The notes under the pieces are model-generated. The model was not told the origin of the DNA, did no database searches, and saw nothing but the letters and a program-made list of their open reading frames with translations. Position numbers and translations under genes: made by a program. Positions 12,587-18,636 of a stretch of DNA of 18,636 nt are shown in pieces. Source of the DNA: Bifidobacterium breve (GTDB lineage: Bacteria > Actinomycetota > Actinomycetes > S36-B12); contig CAMDKJ010000014.1 of assembly GCA_945900705.1 (NCBI GenBank), positions 1 to 18,636 on the forward strand, written 5' to 3'. The number at the start of each line of letters is the position of its first letter. The first letter of the stretch is position 1.

Positions 12587-13342
12587 GTGCATCGGTTACT
12601 GATCACCGCCATGGCTCTCCTACTGGGACTGGCTCCCGGGGCAAGTGCGGCGCAGCCAACAACGCCTGAGTGGTTTCCCACCCAGCTGGCGAATATTGGT
12701 AATTCAAATCAAGTCATTGTGGTGACTGCAGCAAAGTGGTCAGCGACCGAAGGCACCCTTCGCGCCTTTGAGCGTTCAGCTAGCGGCAAATGGATTCAGG
12801 TGCTTGACGCCACCCATGCGCAGTTGGGCTACGGAGGGCTAGTAAAGGCCGCTGAGCGCCGGCAAGGCACCGGCAAAACTCCAACCGGCACCTTCGCTAT
12901 TGAGACAGCGTTCGGAAGGCTTCCTGACCCCGGCACCGCGTTGCCGTATACCAAATTCGACCGTAACGATGCCTGGACTTACAACCCAAAGCAGCCCGCT
13001 ACCTACAACCTCTTTCAGGATGCAGCTGTGGGGTGGGGTGGCTACGGAAACTACGTTGAGAGACTTTGGCAATACGGGGAGCAATACAACTACGTAGCGG
13101 TGCTTGACTTCAACTTGCCCAAGGGGGAGGTAACTGTCGGCCCCAACGGCATCCGCAGTACTTCGTCGCCGGCTGACACTCGCCGTGGCGGCGGCATCTT
13201 CTTACACGTGAGTAATGGGGATAAGACCGCCGGGTGCATCGCGATCGCCCAAGAACGCATGACCCAAATAATGAAGTGGCTAGATCCGGAGCAACGTCCG
13301 GTGATGGTTATCGGTACGCTCGCAACTATCGACCAGGTGTAG
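12587..13342 (+). CDS. Secreted L,D-transpeptidase-family protein (YkuD fold, COG3786-like)
   Basis: A 251-residue exported protein with a signal peptide (RLLITAMALLLGLAPGASAA). YkuD-fold enzymes make 3-3 peptidoglycan cross-links or attach proteins, with a catalytic cysteine. Visible are KTPTGTFAIETAFG (about residues 97-110), the family's usual G(x)TPTGxF strand, and GGGIFLHVSNGDKTAGCIAI near the C-terminus, with His207 and catalytic Cys217. The His-Cys distance is ten residues with TAGC, rather than the 14-17-residue spacing and SHGC of classical Ldt enzymes. This is the form I associate with actinobacterial COG3786 members. The substrate is therefore unproven. I prefer GTG 12587, which has its own -10 box; TTG 12581 would add two residues. 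It lies just after copD-ctaG and is convergent, with a 7-nt gap, to the amidohydrolase gene. Confidence 0.85.
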   Translation: MHRLLITAMALLLGLAPGASAAQPTTPEWFPTQLANIGNSNQVIVVTAAKWSATEGTLRAFERSASGKWIQVLDATHAQLGYGGLVKAAERRQGTGKTPTGTFAIETAFGRLPDPGTALPYTKFDRNDAWTYNPKQPATYNLFQDAAVGWGGYGNYVERLWQYGEQYNYVAVLDFNLPKGEVTVGPNGIRSTSSPADTRRGGGIFLHVSNGDKTAGCIAIAQERMTQIMKWLDPEQRPVMVIGTLATIDQV

Positions 13343-13349
13343 TACCTGG

Positions 13350-14132
13350 CTAACGCAATCTAATGTCTTTAAGTGCCGGGAACTTCTCCCTCCACTTTTC
13401 TGGCAACTCGGGATCAACCTCGACATAGATTATTTCCTCGTTGCCGCCGCCTCGGGCAACGACTGCGCCCTTAGGATCAATCACACAGGAGTGGCCGCCT
13501 AATTCAATACCAGGTTGAGCGCCCACCTCATTGCATGCGATTACCCACGCTTGGTTTTCAATTGCCCGGGCTTGGGTCAAAACATCCCAATGCTCAATTC
13601 GCGGAGTGGGCCAACCTGAGGTGACAACAAAAGTCGTTGCTCCGCCTTCGGTCAGCGCCCTGAAAAGTTCGGGGAAACGCAGGTCGTAGCAGGTGGCTAG
13701 ACCGGTCGCGCCAAGCGGCGTATCGACAACTACGAGCTCCTCACCACTACTCATCAAAGTTGTCTCACCCCCTTCAAAACCGAATAGGTGGATCTTTCGA
13801 TACGTTGCCCGAAGATCGCCCTGCGGTGAAAAGAGCACACTGGTGTTGTAGTACGAACCATTATCCACTTCGCAAAATGATCCGCCATGCAACCAAATAC
13901 CATGTTGTTTGGCCAGAGCAGCCATATCGGTAACTAGCGGGCCGTTGATCGGTTGCGCGTGCTCGCGTGCCGCCTCGATATCAAACGCCCCCACATGCCA
14001 CAACTCGGGTAGCACGACGAATTGTGCTTTGGTTGCCGCTTGGGCTATCAGTTTGAGGGCATGCGGCACGCGTTCATAGATCGGTTCGGCCGAAGTGCAG
14101 TTAAGTTGAATTAATGCCACTGTGACGCTCAC
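13350..14132 (-). CDS. Nitrilase-superfamily carbon-nitrogen hydrolase
   Basis: A 260-residue cytosolic amidohydrolase. The Glu-Lys-Cys triad of the superfamily is complete: Glu43 in VVLPELW, Lys113 in YRKIHLFGFEGGE and Cys148 in GLATCYDLRFPELFRAL. The YRKIHLF..GE and CYDLRFPELFR patterns are those of the omega-amidase / Nit2-like branch (hydrolysis of alpha-ketoglutaramate and similar amides, or repair of deaminated metabolites). The exact substrate cannot be read from sequence. The C-terminal GGHSCVIDPKGAVVARGG is the typical last strand pair. It starts with GTG at 14132; no Shine-Dalgarno is seen, and TAAGGT stands at -12 to -7. It ends 7 nt from the convergent L,D-transpeptidase gene and is divergent from the MDMPI-family gene. 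Confidence 0.93.
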   Translation of the reverse strand: MSVTVALIQLNCTSAEPIYERVPHALKLIAQAATKAQFVVLPELWHVGAFDIEAAREHAQPINGPLVTDMAALAKQHGIWLHGGSFCEVDNGSYYNTSVLFSPQGDLRATYRKIHLFGFEGGETTLMSSGEELVVVDTPLGATGLATCYDLRFPELFRALTEGGATTFVVTSGWPTPRIEHWDVLTQARAIENQAWVIACNEVGAQPGIELGGHSCVIDPKGAVVARGGGNEEIIYVEVDPELPEKWREKFPALKDIRLR

Positions 14133-14138
14133 GACTTA

Positions 14139-14144
14139 ACCTTA
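14139..14144 (-). promoter_or_regulatory. Possible leaderless -10 box for the nitrilase-family gene (TAAGGT)
   Basis: TAAGGT lies at -12 to -7 before GTG 14132 on the minus strand. The -35 position does not resemble TTGACA. The missing Shine-Dalgarno supports leaderless translation. Confidence 0.4.
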
Positions 14145-14208
14145 TCGGCCGTCGAGTACTGGGCACCGCGATCTGCGATTACACTTTCAATACTGCGTTA
14201 GGGGACTA

Positions 14209-15033
14209 GTGAAAACCGTATTTACTAAAGTTGAGCTAATCGGGGCATCCCTCGAAGGCCTAACTCAGGTAGCTGATCTGGTTAGCCCGCTGTCGGATGA
14301 CCAGTGGCACGCCGACACCCCTTGCCCTGGCTGGCAGGTGGCAGATGTTGTCGCCCACCTTGCAGATTTCGAATCTTTCCTGAGCGGCAACCCGCGGGCC
14401 ACTGACGAGCCCGATTGGGTCACTTTGCCGCACGTGATCGGCGAAACAGGAAAGTTCATTGAACTGGGGGTGCAGGCAAGGCGCGGCACCTCTAAAGCCG
14501 AGCTAATTGCAGAGTTGCGCGAACTCATCGAGCTCCGTCGCACCATCTTGAACACTGATACCGGAGACTTGAACAGCCAGGTTCGCGGTCCATTCGGTGG
14601 GCCAATAACTCTTGAAAGAGCGCTAACGATGCGCGGATTCGACACCTGGATACATGAGCAAGATATTCGCGATGCCATCGGGCAACCGGGGGGCTGGAGC
14701 GGCTTGCCTTTTGAAGTTGCGTTAAGTACGTTGATAAGTGCCCTTCCGGTGGTCTGGGGGAAGAACTCCAAGCCACCCGTGAATGCAGTACTAAAAGTCG
14801 TTATTAGCGACCTAGCGAGCGAAGTGTTAGTCCGTTTAGATGATGACGGCCGTGCCCGTTTCATCGAATTGGGGGAGCCCACGGTCCAACTAACAATTTC
14901 TGTTAGCGATCTAGTGCATCTAATGTGCGGGCGAGTTGCCGCAGATAACCCAGAATTTTTAGACCGAATAGACGTAACCGGTCCTGATGAGTTGGTTCAG
15001 CGCCTCATTGTTGGAATGGTTGTTACTCCGTAG
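14209..15033 (+). CDS. MDMPI / DinB-like metal-binding family protein with SCP2-like C-terminus
   Basis: A 274-residue soluble protein of the maleylpyruvate isomerase / DinB-like (TIGR03083-type) family common in actinobacteria. Many members are thought to be mycothiol-dependent; the reaction of this one is unknown. The N-terminal helical bundle shows PCPGWQVADVVAHLADFE (39-55) with His50 as first metal ligand. MRGFDTWIHEQDIRDAIG (141-158) supplies Asp145 and His149 in a DxxxH arrangement. From about 185 on, VVWGKNSKPP then alternating strands (LASEVLVRLDDDGRARFI, VQLTISVSDLVHLMCG) look like the C-terminal SCP2-like domain. The start is GTG at 14209, five bases after GGGG (14201-14204). Its last 11 bases overlap the 3' end of the convergent E2 gene. 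Confidence 0.87.
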   Translation: MKTVFTKVELIGASLEGLTQVADLVSPLSDDQWHADTPCPGWQVADVVAHLADFESFLSGNPRATDEPDWVTLPHVIGETGKFIELGVQARRGTSKAELIAELRELIELRRTILNTDTGDLNSQVRGPFGGPITLERALTMRGFDTWIHEQDIRDAIGQPGGWSGLPFEVALSTLISALPVVWGKNSKPPVNAVLKVVISDLASEVLVRLDDDGRARFIELGEPTVQLTISVSDLVHLMCGRVAADNPEFLDRIDVTGPDELVQRLIVGMVVTP

Positions 15034-16270
15034 TCCGACCCATATGCATTTCAACGGCAGGGTCGGCGAGGAAATTCGCCATACTCACTAGGGCTCTTGA
15101 CCCAAGTGCTCCATCGATAACGCGGTGGTCGAAGGACATGGAGAGTTGCATGATGGGGCGCACTGACACCACGCCGTCAACAACCCACGGCCTATCCAGA
15201 ATCCGACCGACTGCCAAAATTGCTGACTCACCCGGATTGATGATCGGGGTGCCGCCATCGACACCAAATACACCAACATTGGTTATCGTGAACGTGCCAC
15301 CGGTGAGATCGGCAGGAGTACTGCGTCCGGCGCGCGCGGTTTCGATAAGCGTGTGAATGCTACGGGCGAGTTCGGTTAGTTCCATAGCGCCAGCGGACTT
15401 AACCGATGGCACAAGTAACCCACGCGGTGTGTCAGCCGCAATACCAAGGTGCACATCTTGGTGGGTCAAAATATCTGCGCCCTCGGGGGTCTCTAGCCAC
15501 GTCGAATTGATTCTTGGGTATTTCTTAACCGCTTGAATCACAGCGGCTGCCACAATCGTTAAAGGCGTGACCCTAATTCCTTCAAATGCCACGTGGCTAC
15601 GTAGCCGCGCAACCAGTTCAAGGGTACGCGACACGTCAACTTCGACCCATTCGGTCACATGTGGTGCCGTGAAGGCTGAACGCACCATCGCATCGGCCAT
15701 TGCTCGCTGCACTCCACGCACCGGTTCACGATCAGCACCGACGGAAGGTGCCTTTCCCTGATTGGGGGCATGCCCATTTTGTGACGACCCCAGCACATCC
15801 TCGCGCGTTATTACTCCACCTACTCCTGTCGGCGTCACCGAACCCAAGGCCACGCCAAGATCCTTGGCCAACTTGCGCACGAGTGGCTTAGCCCTGGCAG
15901 GCATCGCGGTTGCCGCTATTTGATCCTGCTGGCCATCAGTCTTGCGCGGCCTACGGCGGATTTCATGATCGACTTTGACCCCATAACCAACCAGTACCGG
16001 CTCACGATCCTGCGCTTTCGCGGTCACCAAGATGGTGACGATCGGCGAGCCCACCGGCACAATTTCACCTTCAGGAACATGGAGGGTTTCGATCAATCCG
16101 GCATATGGGCATGGGAGTTCGACAACCGCTTTGGCGGTCTCAATTTCGACGATGACCTGATTAACAGAGACGCTATCGCCGGGGCGCACCCGCCACTTGA
16201 CGATTTCAGCTTCGGTTAAACCCTCACCGACATCGGGTAAATTGAATACTTGCTGCTGCTGGTCGGCCAT
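15023..16270 (-). CDS. bkdC: 2-oxoacid dehydrogenase E2, dihydrolipoyl acyltransferase (branched-chain type)
   Basis: A 415-residue core subunit that moves the acyl group from E1 to CoA. Domains in order: a lipoyl domain at about 6-82 (LPDVGEGLTEAEIVKW) with lipoyl-Lys47 in IETAKAVVELP; a linker rich in basic and polar residues; an E3/E1-binding domain at about 130-165 (AMPARAKPLVRKLAKDLGV, GVITREDVL); and the catalytic acetyltransferase domain from about 185, with SFDHRVIDGALGSR containing His382 and Asp386. There is a single lipoyl domain, and ETAKA rather than ETDKA, as in many actinobacterial Bkd E2 proteins. The ATG lies one base after the E1-beta stop. The substrate could be branched-chain ketoacids or pyruvate; the neighbouring Lrp-type regulator and gene set favour branched-chain. 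No E3 gene is in the window. Confidence 0.94.
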   Translation of the reverse strand: MADQQQQVFNLPDVGEGLTEAEIVKWRVRPGDSVSVNQVIVEIETAKAVVELPCPYAGLIETLHVPEGEIVPVGSPIVTILVTAKAQDREPVLVGYGVKVDHEIRRRPRKTDGQQDQIAATAMPARAKPLVRKLAKDLGVALGSVTPTGVGGVITREDVLGSSQNGHAPNQGKAPSVGADREPVRGVQRAMADAMVRSAFTAPHVTEWVEVDVSRTLELVARLRSHVAFEGIRVTPLTIVAAAVIQAVKKYPRINSTWLETPEGADILTHQDVHLGIAADTPRGLLVPSVKSAGAMELTELARSIHTLIETARAGRSTPADLTGGTFTITNVGVFGVDGGTPIINPGESAILAVGRILDRPWVVDGVVSVRPIMQLSMSFDHRVIDGALGSRALVSMANFLADPAVEMHMGRTTE

Positions 16271-16271
16271 T

Positions 16272-17258
16272 TCAGTACCTCATCACTCGTTCAGCGGCAT
16301 CGATCACGCGATCAAGGTCTGGCAGGAAGTACTCCTCGAGCCGGCTGGCCGGGTATGGCACATCAAAACCGGTAACCCTGATCACCGGCGCCTCAAGGGT
16401 GTAGAAGCACTTTTCACTTATATGAGCCGCAATTTCGGCTCCGACACCGCCACTCATCGAAGCCTCGTGAACTACAACTAGCCGACTTGTTCGTTCAACC
16501 GATGACGCTAGGGTCTCAAGATCGAGTGGTGATATCGACTGCATATCGACTACCTCGAGTGAGATGTCGGTGCTCGCCTCCGCAGCTTCAAGGCAGGTTC
16601 GCACCATCGGCCCGTAACAGGCCACCGTGACATCACTTCCGGTGTGCACCACTCGTGCCCGCCATGGATCCGCGACTGCACCTAGTTCAAGGGCTGCCAG
16701 CGACTCATCAACCTCGCCCTTATCCCAGTAACGGCGCTTCGGCTCGAAGTAAATAACGGGGTCGTTGCACGCGATCGCCTGTTGGATGGTGAGATACGCG
16801 GCCTGCGGGTCCGCGGGTGTTAGAACTCGCAGGCCAGCCGTGTGTGCGAAGTAGGCCTCCGGGGACTCACTGTGATGTTCGACCGCCCCGATACCGCCGC
16901 CGTAAGGGATCCGAATCGTGATCGGCATTGCTATCGCACCGGCCATTCGGCGATGGAACTTCGCCACCTGTGAAACAATTTGATCGAAGCCTGGGTATAC
17001 GAAACCGTCGAACTGAATCTCTAGCACGGGTCGGTAGCCCCGCATTGCCAGACCCACCGCCGTTCCGATGATCCCGCTTTCCGCAAGTGGTGCATCCATC
17101 ACGCGATGCTCGCCGAAATCCTTTTGTAGGCCATCGGTCACGCGGAAAACGCCACCAAGGCGCCCGATGTCCTGACCGAAGAGAATCACTTTCGGGTCAC
17201 GCTCCATTGCTTTACGCAACCCTGAGTTGATTGCCTTAACCATCGTTAGCTCGGTCAT
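16272..17258 (-). CDS. bkdB: 2-oxoacid dehydrogenase E1 component, beta subunit
   Basis: A 328-residue beta subunit of the heterotetrameric thiamine-diphosphate E1. It shows the family opening TMVKAINSGLRKAMERDPKV, GQDIGRLGGVFRVTDGL, DAPLAESGIIGTAVGLAMRG (TPP-contact Glu region), EIQFDGFVYPGFDQIVSQVAK, PYGGGIGAVEHHSESPEAYF and VTPADPQAA-like LRVLTPADPQAA. The C-terminal transketolase domain ends DVPYPASRLEEYFLPD. The length is normal. The ATG at 17258 is three bases after the E1-alpha stop and the gene ends one base before E2, so the three form one operon with near-equal translation. FEPKRRYW is typical of branched-chain E1-beta, supporting that substrate class. Confidence 0.95.
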   Translation of the reverse strand: MTELTMVKAINSGLRKAMERDPKVILFGQDIGRLGGVFRVTDGLQKDFGEHRVMDAPLAESGIIGTAVGLAMRGYRPVLEIQFDGFVYPGFDQIVSQVAKFHRRMAGAIAMPITIRIPYGGGIGAVEHHSESPEAYFAHTAGLRVLTPADPQAAYLTIQQAIACNDPVIYFEPKRRYWDKGEVDESLAALELGAVADPWRARVVHTGSDVTVACYGPMVRTCLEAAEASTDISLEVVDMQSISPLDLETLASSVERTSRLVVVHEASMSGGVGAEIAAHISEKCFYTLEAPVIRVTGFDVPYPASRLEEYFLPDLDRVIDAAERVMRY

Positions 17259-17261
17259 TAC

Positions 17262-18341
17262 CTAGCCCACCGAATCCTGGAAGGAGGACAAATACTCCAA
17301 CATTTCTGACCGCTGCTCATCGATGCGCGCATGCGCCTCGGCATAAACGTCATCAAACATTGATTCAGGGCGCGGTGGGACCATGCCACGAACACCGTCA
17401 CGAATATGTAAGGCTAACTCTTCGCCCTCCTGTTCGATGTGATCGAAAAAGGACCGATCAGCAATGCCTTGACGGGCTAGGTAAACCTTCAAACGCTCAA
17501 TTGGATCACGAAGCCGCCAAGTCTCGAGCTCACCCGCGAGTCGGTAGCGAGTCGGATCATCCGAAGTTGTATGCGCGCCCATCCGATAGGTGTACGCCTC
17601 AATCAAGGTTGGCCCATTGCCGGTGCGAGCCCGCTCAAGTGCGACCTTCGTTACCGCCATCACCGCAAGGACGTCATTGCCATCGACTTGCACACCGGGG
17701 AAGCCAAATCCTGCGGCGCGCTCATAAATCTGAACATTGCTTTGGCGATCACGGGGTTGTGAGATCGCCCATTGATTATTTTGGCAGAAGAAAACAACGG
17801 GAGCAGAAAAAGACGCAGCGAAAACAAAGGCTTCATTGACATCACCTTGCGCCATGGCCCCATCGCCAAAATAAGTAACAGCTACGTCCTCGGCTCCATC
17901 GAATTGAATGCCCATCGCATAACCAACCCCATGAAGTACCTGCGCCCCGATAACGATCGAGTACGGACCGCACTTATTTACCTGCGGATCCCAACCCCCG
18001 GTCGTCACTCCCCGAAACATCGCCAATATTTCAAGCGGCGCTATCCCCCGACACCAGGTGACCCCGTGCTCGCGAAAAGTTGGAAAAGCAAAATCATTCG
18101 GGGCCATGGCGCGCGCAGAACCGACCTGCGCGGCCTCCTGCCCAAGGCAGGAAGCCCACAAACCCAACTCGCCCTGGCGTTGTAGCGCTGTTGCTTCCGT
18201 GTCGATTCGTCGAACGAGCACCATGTCGCGGTAGAGGCCCCTTAGCTCAGAATCACTCAGGGTGATGTCGTAATCGGGGTGCGAAACTCGCTGCCCCTCC
18301 GGGGTCAGCAACTGGACAGCTCTCATTCGATCTTCAGTCAT
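17262..18341 (-). CDS. bkdA: 2-oxoacid dehydrogenase E1 component, alpha subunit
   Basis: A 359-residue alpha subunit carrying the thiamine-diphosphate site. The TPP motif runs from GDGAMAQGDVNEAFVFAASF (GDG at 159-161) to FFCQNN (NN at 188-189). GELGLWASCLGQEAAQVGSA, TFREHGVTWCRG and YRMGAHTTSDDPTRYR (phosphorylation-loop region of the family) are all present. The start is taken as ATG 18341 because GGAGG lies four bases upstream (18350-18346), the best ribosome site in the window; a TTG at 18389 would add 16 residues of unlikely sequence. With E1-beta and E2 it decarboxylates a 2-oxoacid, probably the branched-chain ketoacids from Val, Leu and Ile, giving acyl-CoA starters for fatty acids or energy. 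It is divergent from the Lrp/AsnC gene. Confidence 0.94.
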   Translation of the reverse strand: MTEDRMRAVQLLTPEGQRVSHPDYDITLSDSELRGLYRDMVLVRRIDTEATALQRQGELGLWASCLGQEAAQVGSARAMAPNDFAFPTFREHGVTWCRGIAPLEILAMFRGVTTGGWDPQVNKCGPYSIVIGAQVLHGVGYAMGIQFDGAEDVAVTYFGDGAMAQGDVNEAFVFAASFSAPVVFFCQNNQWAISQPRDRQSNVQIYERAAGFGFPGVQVDGNDVLAVMAVTKVALERARTGNGPTLIEAYTYRMGAHTTSDDPTRYRLAGELETWRLRDPIERLKVYLARQGIADRSFFDHIEQEGEELALHIRDGVRGMVPPRPESMFDDVYAEAHARIDEQRSEMLEYLSSFQDSVG

Positions 18342-18443
18342 CGATCCTCCACGGGACATCTTTGCACCAAGGGGGCAGGAGACCAACACTCACAGGTGAC
18401 GCGCTCAAACGCAAGATTACGGCTTATTAATCACTTAAAACGC

Positions 18444-18471
18444 TATATTTATGTATGTTTACCGAGGTAAA
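18444..18471. promoter_or_regulatory. AT-rich divergent control region with 14-bp palindrome
   Basis: Between the E1-alpha and Lrp/AsnC genes the sequence becomes AT-rich. TATATT at 18444-18449 could serve as a -10 on either strand. TTTACCGAGGTAAA at 18458-18471 is a perfect 6-2-6 palindrome in the middle of the region. Lrp/AsnC proteins bind such short palindromes next to their own genes and their targets, so this is the natural operator candidate. The exact promoter boxes are not clear. Confidence 0.5.
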
Positions 18472-18503
18472 ACCTACTTATTAGTGCGAAATGGGGTGGA
18501 TTA

Positions 18504-18636
18504 ATGGCTGGTGTGCGGCAGGTAGACGAAATTGATCGCGGCATTATTCGGCTGCTCGTCGAGAACGGTCGGCGCAGCGTTTTGGATATCGCCGAACGCG
18601 TGCAGCTGACCCCGGCTCCCGTCAAACGGCGTATCG
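18504..18636 (+). CDS. Lrp/AsnC-family transcriptional regulator, N-terminal part, cut by window edge
   Basis: From ATG 18504 the frame is open to the right edge (44 residues). It reads VDEIDRGIIRLLVENGRRS and VLDIAERVQLTPAPVKRRI, which is the winged helix-turn-helix opening of Lrp/AsnC proteins (D-x-D-x-x-I-L-x-x-L, then a G-R-x-S turn and recognition helix). The ligand-binding RAM domain lies beyond the edge. GGTGG ends five bases before the ATG. It is divergent from the branched-chain dehydrogenase operon, the arrangement of BkdR-type regulators that respond to branched-chain amino acids. That it controls this operon is inferred from position. Confidence 0.9.
   Translation, partial: MAGVRQVDEIDRGIIRLLVENGRRSVLDIAERVQLTPAPVKRRI

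Noticed and set aside
14265..14882. 205-codon minus-strand frame opposite the MDMPI-family gene
   Set aside because: Its translation is Ser/Arg/Pro-rich without family resemblance, while the plus strand shows clear domain motifs.
17360..18185. Plus-strand frames of 159 and 137 codons opposite E1-alpha
   Set aside because: Antisense shadows of a gene whose TPP motif and length are fully conserved.

Overview
This 18.6 kb window looks like the chromosome of an actinobacterium (class Actinomycetes) of moderate GC content, roughly mid-fifties by eye. The pointers are a FadE5-type acyl-CoA dehydrogenase, the decaprenyl-phosphoryl-arabinose (DPA) pathway set UbiA-DprE1-DprE2, a CopD-CtaG fusion, an MDMPI-type (mycothiol-linked family) protein, a DUF6069-like membrane protein and an actinobacterial-type Dcd. 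Many starts are GTG, and several genes appear leaderless. I cannot name the species. Nothing recognisable as mycolic acid synthesis is in the window.

Layout, left to right. (a) 1-2038, minus strand: an uncharacterised three-helix membrane protein, a DUF2237 protein, dCTP deaminase and, at the left edge, the start of a RelE/HigB-like (phage Gp49-like) toxin cut by the window border. (b) 2082-2925, plus strand: a five-helix membrane protein of unknown function and tRNA-Gly(CCC). (c) 2943-4300, minus strand: a vapBC toxin-antitoxin pair with a very clear leaderless promoter, then a beta-carbonic anhydrase split by an apparent 2-nt deletion. (d) 4469-8034, minus strand: a tightly overlapping operon of DUF6069-like protein, UbiA-type DPPR synthase, DprE1 and DprE2, which makes the arabinose donor for cell-wall arabinan. 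(e) 8149-9984, plus strand: fadE5, preceded by two copies of a 16-bp palindromic element. (f) 10011-13342, plus strand: copC, a copD-ctaG fusion and a secreted L,D-transpeptidase-family protein. (g) 13350-15033: a nitrilase-superfamily amidohydrolase (minus) and an MDMPI-family protein (plus). (h) 15023-18341, minus strand: E1-alpha, E1-beta and E2 of a branched-chain-type 2-oxoacid dehydrogenase, divergent from the beginning of an Lrp/AsnC regulator at the right edge.

Most of the window is coherent core metabolism: arabinan precursor supply, fatty-acid and branched-chain oxidation, copper handling and oxidase assembly. The accessory signals cluster in 1-4300: two toxin genes, a tRNA and a broken gene. 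No gene-free stretch exceeds 300 bases; the longest are 4301-4468 and 18342-18503. I found no CRISPR array, rRNA, insertion sequence or replication origin. The best leads are the natural Cys-to-Ala change in the benzothiazinone-target position of DprE1, the paired operators in front of fadE5, the vapBC promoter/operator layout, the frameshifted carbonic anhydrase and the repeated leaderless-promoter arrangement.
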